Shown: positions 33,696 through 45,059 of the stretch, one piece after another | Layout: every line of letters begins with the position of its first letter | Numbering within the stretch: the first letter of the stretch is position 1 | Source: Thereva unica | Taxonomy: Eukaryota > Arthropoda > Insecta > Diptera > Therevidae | Assembly (NCBI GenBank): GCA_949987705.1 | Contig: OX465283.1 | Coordinates: 97,017,813-97,081,812, forward strand | DNA: 64,000 bases | Reading direction: 5' to 3' | Program-made: the position numbers and the translations under genes | Notes under the pieces: generated by a model | Databases searched by the model: none | Seen by the model: only the letters and a program-made list of their open reading frames with translations | What the model was told of the DNA's origin: nothing

Positions 33696-35100
33696 ATGGA
33701 AAAATTAAAAAAGCAAAGAAGCACTATTAAAGGAGGACTAACACGGTATTGCAATAACAGTGAGAAGATTTTTCATGCAACTACCAGCAACATACATGAC
33801 ATCGAAACAATAATGGAATTGATTAGACAAAGGTTAGAAGAGTTCAACCTGGTCCAGGACCAGATTGAAGCCGACATGTCAGACTTGGAATTGTGTGAGG
33901 AAGCGGAGCATCGACAAACAGTTGAGACTCAATACATCAACGCAATAAGCAAGTGTAAAGAAAAATTAAGTGAGCTCACAGCTAGTGGACGAGATCTAAA
34001 TCAGGCTCAAGCGAACACACCCAGCGTAACCTTGGAAACACTAGTCTTGAACCAAAGCCGGCTCCAAAGCCACAATACTCCAGTCACTTACGGAAAATCC
34101 TACAACATCCACTTCAACATCAACTACAATTGAAACACAGCCTTCGATGAAAATGCCAACCATCACTATTCCTCCATTTGATGGGGATTATAAGGAATGG
34201 CCCTCATTCCATGACATATTTCAATCAATGGTCGACAACAGTAAAATATTATCACCCGTACAGAAGTTCCAGTACCTTAAAACTTCACTACGGGGAGACG
34301 CTGCGTCAACATTGAAACATTTGACAATCACAGAGGCGAATTATACGGCTGCATATGAGCTTCTGAAAAGAAAATATAAGAAAGGATATATAATAGAGTC
34401 TCATTTAAAAACTATAATGCAGAGTGAAAGTATTAGATATCCAACTGCTGAAGGAACGAACCATTTTAAATCTGTTTAACGAATCAGTAACAGACATGAC
34501 GACATTAGGACTTCCGGTGGAGCGTTGGGGCCACTGGTTAAATTTTGTCCTGGTGTCCAAACTAGACAAGGAATCGGAACAACTTTGGAGGAGACAAACA
34601 GCTACGGTGGATGATCCTACATTCAATGACCTAACGAAATTTCTGGACGACCGCATTTATGAGTTAAGTGTGATACATAATCATCAACCAAGAGTAGCAA
34701 AACTTCAGCTTAGTCACACTCAGAAGGGCAAGTCCACGCACACAGTAACCACGATAACATGTAGCATGTGCAACAGAAATCATTATCTTTTCACCTGCCC
34801 TCAATTTATACACTTGTCACTTTCAGATCGTGAGGCCTTCATCAAGAAACACGGTTTTTGCTTCAATTGTATCAAAGGCAACGATCTAGTGAAGGACTGT
34901 CGCTCTACAATCAACTGTCAGATATGTTCCAAGCGTCATCACTCGTTGTTGCATACAGGCACCCAACCACTCTCTTCAAATGCACCCTCATCATCATCAG
35001 CGGTGGTCAAGGTAACCTCCATCACATCGGCATCAAAGAATGATGCATCAGTTCAACACGATGCATCTCCAGTGCAACAAGCGTATTCTTTGGTGAATCA
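33696..35100 (+). pseudogene. BEL copy 2 gag
   Basis: Gag starts at the ATG 33696 (MEKLKKQRSTIKGGLTRYCN). The DUF1759 core IPPFDGDYKEWPSFHDIFQ follows at about 34165-34220 after a frame change near 34135. Another frame change near 34430 leads to LGLPVERWGHWLNFVLVSKL and the zinc knuckles CSMCNRNHYLFTC and CFNCIKGNDLVKDC. Gag and pol share a frame from 34424 to 35971. At least two frameshifts make it non-functional. Confidence 0.82.
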
Positions 35101-35971
35101 CTCAACACAAAACATACTTCCAACAGCAATTATTCTCGTGAAGGATAGCTACAACAACTATCAAACATGTCGTGCGTTATTAGACTCCGGGTCGCAATTA
35201 ACGTTAATATCAGAATGCTGTGCCCGAAGGTTAAATTTGAAACGCACAAATGCTAGAATAATCATAAATGGGATTGACGGCGAAGATTCTAAGGCAACCT
35301 GCATCCGTGGTAGTGTTAATCTAACCCTTAAATCAAGATTCACTGAAGAGACCTTCATGACAACAGGGTATATGCTCAACACGGTAAGCAGTTATCTACC
35401 ATCAGCACCAATATCATCATCATCTATTCAACACTACAAATCCATTAACGAGTTAGCAGATCCATATTTCGACCGTCCATCCAAGATTGACATCATTATT
35501 GGGGTAGACATTTTCTTCAAGTCCTTTAAACAGGAGTCATCTTCATCTGTAAACTCATCCTCAACATCGCTCCAAACGGCTTTCGGTTGGATTATAGGAG
35601 GCCAAGCGTCTCAACTTCACCCTCCTCTATGTCTACATGTTTCACAGAACATAGACCAAACACTACGATCTTTTTGGGAAATCGAGGAACCTACATCATC
35701 AATCAAATTGCAGCCAACGGATCAGGAATGTGAAGAACATTATCAACAAACAGTGCAACGTCTGCCGTGCGGAAGATATCAAGTGAGACTTCCTTTCAAG
35801 CACAATCCGAGATTGCTTGGATATTCAAAACAGCAAGCAATAACACGACTTTTTTCCATGGAGCGTCGGTTCGTCAAAAATCATCAATTCGCGTCTCAAT
35901 ATAGACAGTTTATGAACGAATATTTAACATTACAACATATGGAAACTTCAAGACTCGGATCACACACTTAG
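35101..35971 (+). pseudogene. BEL copy 2 aspartic protease
   Basis: The active-site motif is CRALLDSGSQLTLISECCAR (about 35170-35225), the BEL-type D-S-G-S-Q. Downstream come IDIIIGVDIFFKSF and TAFGWIIGG, matching the same blocks in copy 1. The frame is in continuity with gag and ends at 35971 inside the protease-RT linker, where a shift breaks it just before the FLPHHGIVK block. Confidence 0.85.
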
Positions 35972-37528
35972 GAATTCTTTCTCCCACACCATGGTATTGT
36001 CAAGGCTGAAAATATCACAACAAAACTAAGAGTCGTTTTCGATGGTTCTGCTCAATCATCCTCTGGGTGCTGAACGACATTCTACATACCGGTCCAAAAA
36101 TACAAAAGGAGCTGTATGATATTCTTCTTAGATTCCGTACTGGCAAAATTGGATTCGTGGCAGATATGATAAAAATGTATCGCCAGATAGCTGTGCATCC
36201 AGAAGATCGGCGTTATCAGAAAATAGTGTGGAGGCCATCAACCGGGGAAAACATTCAAGAATACATGCTTACCGACGTATGGAACATCATGTGCACCTTT
36301 TCTAGCACTGAGAACCTTACAGCAATTATATCAAGATGAAGGATTATCACACCCACTCGGATCACAATTATTACAAAACAATGTTTACGTGGACGATCTA
36401 ATGGGTTCTTCAGACTCTATCAACGAAGCGATTAGGTACAAGGATGACTTAGTGTCACTACTCAAAAAGGCCCACTTTGAATTACATAAATGGTCATCAA
36501 ACTCTATTGAAGTTTTACGAACCATCTCCAAAAATCTTGTGAGCTGCGAAGACAAATTAACTATTGACGACACCCTCACTATCAAAACCCTCGGCTTAAT
36601 ATGGCGACCATCAAAAGATGCTTTTTCATTCAGAGTTCATATTGAGCACAATCGTGTTCCTACAAAACGTCAAGTGCTGTCGATTATAAGTCGAATTTAC
36701 GATCCACTAGGACTTTTAGCCCCCTACACCGTCATCGCTAAATGCATCATGCAGGAACTATGGATAGCTGGAATCTCGTGGGATGATCCATTACCAGAAT
36801 CTTTGGAAACGAAATGGAAAAGTGTGCTCTCGCAACTCCAACAGTTGGCCCTAATTGAAATTCCAAGATGGATTGGCACCTCAAAGTCCACTCATGTTGA
36901 GCTTCATGGGTTTTGCGACGCTTCGGAACGCTCGTATGCAGCGGTTATTTACGCACGCGTCGCCATGGATAATAGAGTGAAGGTCCAAATCATAACCGCT
37001 AAAACGAAGCTAGCACCGATTAAACAAATCAGCATTCCCCGACTGGAACTATGCGGAGCACACCTGCTGGCTAAATTAATGAAGAGAATAAAAGCAGAAC
37101 TACATATCCCCAAGATCACCTGCACAGGCTGGACAGACTCTATAGTGGTTTTGTCATGGCTAAGACAACACCCTAGAAAATGGACAACATTTGTAGGCAA
37201 CCGAACGTCACTCATATTAGAAACGCTACCCATCGAAATGTGGAATCACGTTCCTTCGTTAGTGAATCCTGCAGACGTGGCTTCTCGGGGATTCCAAGAA
37301 AGCGATATTGCGGACAACAAACCTTGGTGGAATGGACCAGACTTTCTGCAAGCCGCAACAATCAAACTGTCTAGCAACCCCTCACAACTTGATACAACAC
37401 TGGAGCAAAAAAAGGTAGCCGCTCATGTAACGGCACAGGTCCCAAAAGATCTACTCCTACGATATTCTTCCTATATGCAGCTAATTCGAATAGTCGCATA
37501 CATATTAAGGTTCGTATGCACGAAATAA
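35972..37528 (+). pseudogene. BEL copy 2 reverse transcriptase and RNase H
   Basis: RT begins at LPHHGIVKAEN and LRVVFDGSAQ near 35980-36050, continues with GFVADMIKMYRQIAVHPEDR (36150-36205), is shifted near 36280, and resumes with the catalytic VYVDDLMG (about 36386-36410). A connection domain with ISRIYDPLGLLAPYTV follows. RNase H has ELHGFCDASERSYAAVIY at about 36898-36950 and ISIPRLELCGAHLLAKL. The frame 36389-37528 is long and open; damage is concentrated at the N-terminal third. Confidence 0.85.
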
Positions 37529-38663
37529 GTCAACCAGGAATTCGAGCGAATTTCTGTCAACACAAGAATTGCAATCAGCTACAAGTACGATGATAAAAAT
37601 CGCGCAACACTCATCTTTTCCACATGAGCTGAGTATCATCAAAGCAGGTAATCAACTTTCACCAAAATCCCGAATATCATCGTTTGATCCCTTCTTGGAT
37701 GAACAGGGTGTGCTCAGGGTGGGCGGACGCTTGAGACACGCTCATTTACCATACGATCAACGTCACCCAGTTCTACTTCCCAAGGAATCACCGTTAAGTC
37801 GTCTGATTGTATCATATTATCATTTGAAATTGTTACACGGAGGAGGAAAATTACTGGAAGGAAATATCAAATTGAAATTTTGGATATTGAGGCTCAAGGA
37901 CCTGGTTCGAAAGGTGGTTCAGAACTGCGTAATTTGCATCAGGCATCGAGCAATAGGACATCAACAGAAAATGGGAGATCTTCCGGCATCACGACTCTAC
38001 ATCGGGAAACCGTTTACTCATACCGGCGTCGACTACGATGGCCCATTCTCATTATGGACCTGGAAGGGCAAAGGAGCCAAACAAGTGAAGGCTTGGATCG
38101 CCTTTTCATCTGCATGACGACTAAGGCCCTGCACCTCGAGATGGTCGACGATGTATCGACAGAAAGTTTCATAGCTGAATTCAAGAGATTTTTATCGAGA
38201 CGAGGAACAGTAACCATCATGTATAGTGATAACACAACAAATTTTCATGGAGCTATAAGAAAACTATCTGAAGTCAATCAACACTTCCAAGAAAAACATC
38301 AGCGTGAAAAAATATATGGATTTCTAGCGGAAAATCAGATTCAATGGAAGTTCATTCCTCCTGCGACCCCCCACTTTGGAGGCCTGTGGGAGGCCGGCAT
38401 ACGCAGTGTTAAGTTTCACATGAAACGCATCATTGGGGCTGCTCATTTAACCTATGGAGAATTTTACACGTTGTTATGCGAAATCGAAGGAAATTTAAAT
38501 TCCCGCCCACTAACAGCGTTAACAGACAACCCGGAAGACCTGGAAGTTTTAAAGCCATCTCACTTTCTTGCAGCAACAGGTCGAGATTCCGCTGAACGAA
38601 GACGTAAAGAACTTCAAAACGCGCTGGCTACATGTCCAATCATTGAAACAACAATTTTGGAAA
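37529..38663 (+). pseudogene. BEL copy 2 integrase
   Basis: The zinc-binding HHCC domain is visible as YYHLKLLHGGGKLL and CVICIRHR. The catalytic core carries the first Asp in GVDYDGPF (about 38028-38050), the second in SDNTTNFHG (about 38225) and the Glu in LWEAGIRSVK (about 38385). A frameshift lies near 38100 between the first and second catalytic residues. The C-terminus is cut off by fusion to the 3' LTR at about 38664. Confidence 0.85.
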
Positions 38664-38826
38664 CGTTTTTTGGGTTTTCCGTCATTAACAAAAGAAAATC
38701 GGATTTTTATATGTTCAGATTTGCTATAAGATTGGAAGAAATAAAACGTTTTTAAATTAGTCCTCGTTCTGTTTAATTTTTTTTAAGGCAAATATTCTTC
38801 AACCATTGGCAAATATTCTACAAACA
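38664..38826 (+). repeat. 3' LTR remnant of BEL copy 2
   Basis: 163 bp colinear with 33450-33612, four substitutions and no gaps, about 97.5 percent identical. The first 91 bp of the LTR are deleted. Confidence 0.88.
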
Positions 38827-40848
38827 GAGGCAATTAATATCGAAGCCCCCCTTGTATTTAAATGTATTCCAACAATATGGAAACAAAAACCATGGATAAC
38901 AGAAGAAGTGAGGGATCAAAGTAAAATAAGAGACTGGGCATACAAACGTGCAGCAAGTACTAAATCTCAGTGGGACTGGAAGGAATATAAGAGGAGACGG
39001 AATATAGTCGTAAATGCAATTCGCCAAAGTAAACAACAATACTACGAAGAAAATATAGATGCAGTAAAATCAAACACTAAAAAAATGTGGTATACGCTTA
39101 AAAAACTAGTACGCGATAAAAGTAAGGATGTAAGCATAAATGAAATCAGCTTTGAAGGGAACATATGTGAGGATGAACAAGAAATAGCAAATAAATTTAA
39201 TGAGTTTTTTATTCAAAGTATTGAGGAAATTGTCAGAAATGAAGTAGAAAATGAAAATGATGAAAGAATTAATGTGGAAGTTGAATACAGCATCGAATCA
39301 TTTCAAGTAGTAACAAAAGGCGAGATAGATAAAATTGTAAGCAATCTGGAAAACAAAAAAGGAACGGAGGAAGGAATAAGCACTTTTTTCTGAAAGCAGG
39401 ATGGAAAAGTAAGGGGCAAGTCATGTTGTCATTAATTAATAAATCTATGCAAGAAGGAGTTTTCCCGGAAAGTTGGAAAACGTCAACTGTAGTTCCAATT
39501 CCAAAAATAGCTGGCAGCATGAAAGCAGAAGAATATAGACCAATTAATATGTTACCTATACATATATGAAAAAATATTAGAAACTGCAGCAAAAAATCAA
39601 CTAGTTGAATATATAGAAAGAAAACGAATATTGGTAGATGAACAGTCAGGTTTTCGGGAAAACTTCTCCTGCGAAACGGCTGTACAAAATGTTATGATTA
39701 ATTGGAGAAAAGAGCTTGATGAGAGCAAATTTATTGGTGTCGTTTTCCTAGACTTTAAGAGAGCTTTTGAAACCGTAAGTAGAAGTATATTGTTGCAGAA
39801 ACTGAAAAATTATGGAATTAAAGGAAAAGTGTATAAATGGCTGGAGTCTTATATGGAAAATCGCATGCAACAAGTAAAGTACGGAAATAAAATGTCAGCA
39901 AAAGTAGAAACAGTTCATGGTGTTCCACAGGGATCCGTAGTAGGTCCTCTGTTATTCATATTGTATATAAATGATATTGTGAGTCAATTGGATTACTGTT
40001 CGTGTAAATTGTTCGCAGACGATACTGTGATATATGTGAGTGATCGTGATGTTTGTCCAATAGAGAAAAAACTAAATCATGATTTAAAGAATGTTGTGAA
40101 ATGGTTAGGGAAAAACTCGCTAAGATTAAATACAAAAAAAACTAAGTTCATGGTGATACACGACCAAAGAAAGCAGTATACAAAAAACACATGTGATATT
40201 CTAATTGAAAATACAAAGATTGAAGAAATGGATGAAATGAAGTATTTAGGCATAATAATAGATAATAATTTAAAATTCGACAGCTATGCAGCATTTATTG
40301 CAAAAAAAGTAGCTAAAAAAGTGGGCTTCATGTATAGAATAAATAAATATGTATCTGTAAATACGTTAGTGACAATTTATAAGTCCATAGTGGCGCCACA
40401 CTTCGACTACTGTAATACTCTTCTGTTAAACATTAATGAATACTGGATGGATATATTGCAGAAAACACAGAACCGAGCAATGAGAGCTATCTTGAGATGT
40501 GATCGTTATACAAGAATAAATGACATGATAAATGCGTTACGTTTCCTAAGCATAAGACAGCGGATGAAATTCAATGTATGTGTCTTTGTATATAAAGTAA
40601 AAAATGGAATTCTGCCGAGATACCTAAGTTACGACGTGCAATTAGTAGGAGAAAGATATTTATATAACACCAGGCAAAGAAATGAGTTGAGAGTATGTTA
40701 TCGCAAAACAAGTGCAGCCCAAAAATGTATAACATACACAGGTTTCGAAATGTTTAACAAGTTACCGACGGAAATAAAAACAGCTGGACGATTAAATGAC
40801 TTTAAAAAAATGTTGAAAGAATTTGTGAAATCAGGGGAAAATGTGTAA
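38827..40848 (+). pseudogene. LINE ORF2, reverse transcriptase part
   Basis: Continues the ORF2 interrupted at 33353. The linker region has KQKPWITEEVRDQSKIRDWAY. RT starts around 39340 and is broken between 39390 and 39630, where short pieces (PESWKTSTVVPIPKIAG, EEYRPINMLPI) can be read in other frames. From 39631 a 405-codon frame carries GVVFLDFKRAFETV, VHGVPQGSVVGPLLF, the catalytic KLFADDTVIY (about 40005-40035) and a thumb-like C-terminus. The stop at 40848 looks genuine. The fragment could belong to an I- or Jockey-group element. Confidence 0.8.
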
Positions 40849-41404
40849 AATTAAAGGAGGGATTTAGTAGATGTAATTTTATAATTTAAGAGTGATTTGT
40901 ATTTTATGTATTTTTGTATCTTTTTTTTATATGTAGTAGCCACTGACATATAATAATGGACTGCTCATCAGCAATTATTCCCATACAAACCGATGGCACC
41001 AAAAAGGTATAGTCGCTCGCTCATCCATAAGCCCCCAAACTGACAGAAGCACTCAGAAATAAAATCAATTAGAAAAAAATAGACGGGTATAGTGATGTTT
41101 ATATGTTTTGCGTTAAATCAATTAGAAAGAAATAGACGGGTATAGTGATGTTTATATCTTTTGCTCTTTTCCCCATAAGCCCCCGGATTTTGACATACAG
41201 AACGTCAGTTGGTAAGACAGGCGTTAAGAACTTAAATCAGATACACATAAAATTTGCAAATTAATGAAAAAAAGGCATTTTAAAAGGCGAAAAAGTGAAA
41301 ATAGTGTTTATTAATTTTTTTAAACAAAATATTTGTGTTGTTTTAATGTTTTAAGTACGTATTTAAAAAAAGTGTAAATTTCAAAAGTGATGCCGGTGTT
41401 TACA
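40849..41404. other. LINE 3' UTR and unassigned spacer
   Basis: Probable 3' UTR to about 41000 (no clear tail). At 41063-41163 a 56-bp segment (AATCAATTAGAAAGAAATAG, then ACGGGTATAGTGATGTTTAT) is tandemly duplicated. Nothing else recognised. Confidence 0.45.

Positions 41405-41442
<38 letters not shown>
41405..41442. repeat. (CT)n microsatellite
   Basis: CT dinucleotide repeat with one TTT interruption. Confidence 0.9.
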
Positions 41443-43185
41443 CATTCAAAAAATGGGCCAAAATGCCTATGGTCTATGGATAAACTAACGACCCAGTCCC
41501 TTTCAATTTGTTACGAGGGAAGAAGCACTAGAAAAGCCATTTCTATAATAACATAGTTACAATCATAAAAATTCATGGTTTTATTTATTTTGTGCATGAA
41601 ATGATTAAAGCCAATTTAATATATATGATATTCACTTTTTGATGAAACCTTCTTCAACGTTAAAAAAATTAAACTTAATGAGAATATATTTTTACCTAAA
41701 TAAATAAATATTTCTTAAGGAAATTAAAATTTCATTCTATTTACAAAGTTTGACTTAAATATAGTTTATTCAGTTTTGTCTAATTAGAATTTCATTGTTT
41801 ATTATTCTTCGAGAAGTTATGTGAAGCCCAATTCAAAGATGTTTTCCATGAATTCGCTAAGGCCTCGCTAAATTTTGATCTGAAGTGTTCTCTAGCTTTT
41901 TCTTCCGTTAGATCCAGAACCTAAAAAATATATAATTATTATATTTGACAGTTTCATTTTAATCTATATTAATAACGGTCGGTGATTTCAAAATAATTGT
42001 CATTTTCTAATCTCATATAGTTATTTACATGATATCAAAACATAATTAAATATTTTTAAAATTTACTTTTTCACTCACATCATTTATCGGATCCGACTAT
42101 CGGGGTCAGACCGAAAACTTGACCCGACAGTTGGAGAACGAGAGTGAAAGCTTTTTATATTATTCCAATTGAAGGCCCGAAAACCGGTCACCGGTAATCC
42201 GATTCAGTATTTCTTAGGCCGACTACCGGTTCAGACCGAAAACTTGATAGGATAAGCGTGAGTGAAAACTTTTTATTATCTTTCTAATTGTAGATCTTAA
42301 AGAGCTTTAACTAAATATCTAGACTTGCCTAAGACCATATTGATCGCATTTTTTATTGATAGGATTGCCTATAGTACGATCAATTCTAGGCTGCCCTAGA
42401 TAAATTGAGACTTCAATTGAAATGATAAACCAATTTAGTTGGGTTGTAAGTTTCACCCTTTCGATCCACACGATTAACTTCGGAGTATAATATCTTCTCT
42501 GATAGCCAAGCGACAATTAGAGCGATAAGGTCCCGTAGGACCAAGTCGAAATTAGTTTGGGACTGCCAACATGCTCCTGATGAGTTGGGCGTTCTCAATC
42601 AAGTCACCCTTGTCCTCTGAATAGAGAAGACGAGGAAGTGCAATTTATTAAACACGGGGAAGCATTTTGGCAACACTAATGCATAGCATTCTTTACGTAT
42701 TTGTGTCAATCCCGGTCAGTGGCTGTGTTATATTCATTCAAAAACCGGGAGGGATATCGTTTCTCAGCAACCATCTCGGTGAGAACCCTTCACTTGGCTA
42801 AATGTTTGAAGCAGACCCTTCGCAAAACCTGAACAAATTTCACTACGCCTATGTCCGGGATTGACAATGTATTTTGTTGTTGTGGCTAAAGTGAATGTAT
42901 TTTGTTGTTGTGGTTAAAGTGGAGGGAGAGAATTAGAGAGAAAATTTCTTGATCCCAAGTGCTTCCCTCAAATCCGTGTACATGTACGCTATTTTCGGTT
43001 CCTTATCTTCTCTATTCAAAGCCCTTGTCTGGGTCCCAGGTAGTGTTGCCAAGTCCGATTCGTTTTAAATCGGGGCAGAAGGTAAAACAAATCGGGATAT
43101 AGGGTTGTAGATCGGGACAAACAAAAAAACAAGGTTTTTTAAGTTAAAGTTTAATTTATTGTGTTTCGAAACTAATGTTTAATAT
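41443..43185. other. Unassigned 1.7 kb with an internal direct repeat
   Basis: No gene recognised. At 42090-42300 a unit of about 125 bp occurs twice, sharing GACCGAAAACTTGA, GAGTGAAA and TTTTTATTATCTTTCTAATT-like stretches. Short inverted matches (GAATAGAGAAGA near 42619 and its complement near 43007) could mark an eroded MITE. Confidence 0.35.
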
Positions 43186-43360
43186 GGCCCATTTTACACG
43201 ATGAAACAGGAAACGTCTGACGAACTTTATGCTAACCGAAAGAAGACGACATTCCTACTTGCTCTGGCCTATCCTTCAGGCCTTCTCTCACCTCTTCCCA
43301 TCAAACCGAGCAAGCTTTCAGGAAACTTTTTGTTTCGTCTTTCATCGTGTAAAATGGGTC
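43186..43360. mobile_element. MITE with CCCATTTTACACGATGAAA termini
   Basis: 175 bp with inverted ends GGCCCATTTTACACGATGAA and TTCATCGTGTAAAATGGGTC, flanked by TAT at 43183-43185 and 43361-43363. Non-coding. A diverged relative is near 27800. Confidence 0.75.
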
Positions 43361-44175
43361 TATAGATCTTTTAAAACATCGTGACATTCCGTGCTGGGGT
43401 ACTTAGCAAAGCTCTTAAAAATGTTTAAAAGCTCGGACAAAGCTTCATTTAGCTCCTCCTCATGGTATAAGGAAAATGTCTGGCTTCGTGACGTCTTTCA
43501 GATCTCAGTTTATAACGGACACATTGCGTTTAAGCTTTCAAGATGGAAACAGAGCTTTTCCTTATGAGCCTACCTTGTGATATTGTACCATGATTCCTCC
43601 CATGGTACAATAATACAAGGTAAGCTCGTAAGAGAAAAAAGCTTTTGCCGTGACGTCACTCAGATCTTTTTCAAGCAGATTTGTATGGTATTAAATAGGT
43701 TTTCAATTAAAAAACGCTTATTTTAAGAGTAATTATTTTGGCAATTTTTTATTTCTATTCTTTGGTTGTTGATTTTTAATATTATTATTTGAATTTTTAA
43801 TTCTGCAATATAATCTACATCTAAAAAAACAAAGATTTTACACTATCTGGTAAATTAACATGTTGTGCCTTTCTTAACGGATTTTTTATATAACTTCTGT
43901 TTATTCTAATTTAGGTTTTATTATAATTTTGAAAAATGTTTTCTTTTTCTGAAACTTTGCAACGCGTTTTTATTTAATATTTTTTAAAAATTGAAGGCAA
44001 TAGTCTGGAATTGAGAGTATAACTTTCTTCACTGAAAAGTACTAAACATATAATAGCGTTTTGAAAACTAATTTAATTTTTATTTTTATATCTTGCTTTT
44101 TAGGAAACGTAAAATACTGAAAATTTGTTATTGCAGCATTTGGTTTCTTATAATTCTTATATTTGCAACCTCTTA
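43361..44175. other. Unassigned 0.8 kb with hairpin and module shared with 48.45 kb
   Basis: 43570-43622 folds on itself (ACCTTGT...TTGTACCATG with CATGGTACAA...ACAAGGT). The adjoining CAAGATGGAAACAGAGCTTT at about 43538 recurs at about 48451, so a fragment of the foldback family at 47.6-51.3 kb is likely. No coding sequence recognised. Confidence 0.45.
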
Positions 44176-44619
44176 TGCCAGGTTTTCACCAAACCGACAA
44201 AATAAGAAACAGAAACAAAAACTGTTTTTGTCAACAAAAATATCAATGTTTTGCAAAAATCTAACAATTTTGAGAACATTTTTGTAGGAGAATAGTGTTT
44301 TTAAAAACAAAACATTGTCCCATCTCGAGTGGGTAGTTAAAAACAAACAAAATGTTTAAAAACAAAACTGTTTTTTGAAACTCTCTGTTTGGTGCAGGGT
44401 TGGGCAATATTTGATTTTAATTAAAAAATTCAAAAATCATTGATTTTTTCAAAAAAATCAAAAAATACATGATTTTTTTGATTTTAATTAAAACACTCAA
44501 TTATTTTGATATTGGTCTTAAAAATATAGAGCAATTCATAACCTCATACTCCTTTAAATAAAATCCTGGTCTAGTAAAACGTCGTGAAGTGTATTTAGAT
44601 GACGCAGTTTATAACCTTA

Positions 44620-44880
44620 AATAATGCGTAATTAGTAGATTAGTACATGAAATGCATGGTTTATATAAGTTGCAGGGGATACTTTAAATAATGCGTAATA
44701 ATTATGAGCCAAGGGTAGTATTGGTAGAAAGTAAATAGTAGTTGACCCTTGTAGCTGTCATGAATGGCTTGAAATAATGCGTAGGTAGATTTTACATGCA
44801 AGTGCATGAGAACGAAAGACTCTGGGTTTAGAGAGGTAGCTTAGAAATATAACGCGCAATTAATATAATGCGCATTTGGT
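44620..44880. promoter_or_regulatory. Subterminal repeats of hAT element
   Basis: The motif AATAATGCGTA occurs near 44624, 44689 and 44774, with a related TAATATAATGCGCAT near 44860. Repeated short motifs in the subterminal region are usual transposase-binding sites in hAT elements; binding here is inferred. Confidence 0.5.
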
Positions 44881-45059
44881 TATTAGACAAAAGGCTGCCC
44901 TTATGTATTATATCTAGGGCAAATGCATGACAAGCTAAAAAAATATAAAACGTAAGTCTTTAAAACAATGGGAAGACACTCATTCGCAAGTCGGACGCGG
45001 CCACGGGTTGACCTTTTTTCGTTAAACTTAAATAATTTTCAAAAAGCGTAATAAACGTA

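Larger units (their letters stand above)
33359..38826 (+). mobile_element. BEL/Pao LTR retrotransposon, copy 2, with TSD GAGGC
   Basis: The element is bounded by GAGGC (33354-33358 and 38827-38831). It has a complete 5' LTR, a primer-binding site, gag, protease, RT, RNase H, integrase and the last 163 bp of the 3' LTR. The first part of the 3' LTR and the end of pol are deleted, so integrase sequence runs straight into LTR sequence near 38664. The shared 163 bp of the LTRs differ at four positions. No envelope-like frame is present. Confidence 0.9.
32100..41000 (+). mobile_element. I-like non-LTR retrotransposon split by a BEL element
   Basis: ORF1 and the endonuclease part of ORF2 lie at 32107-33353 and the RT part at 38827-40848; the gap is a BEL/Pao insertion (33359-38826) with a GAGGC target duplication. 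ORF1 knuckles, an AP endonuclease, RT and absence of RNase H in the visible part suggest an I-group or Jockey-group LINE; the clade is not certain. Frames carry several shifts. The 3' limit near 41000 is approximate. Confidence 0.75.

Noticed and set aside
33359..38826. Possible endogenous retrovirus because of the lysine-type primer site
   Set aside because: Domain order and protease/RT motifs are BEL/Pao and no envelope-like frame is present.
42605..43035. MITE with GAATAGAGAAGA inverted ends
   Set aside because: The inverted match is only about 20 bases with mismatches and no target duplication was found.
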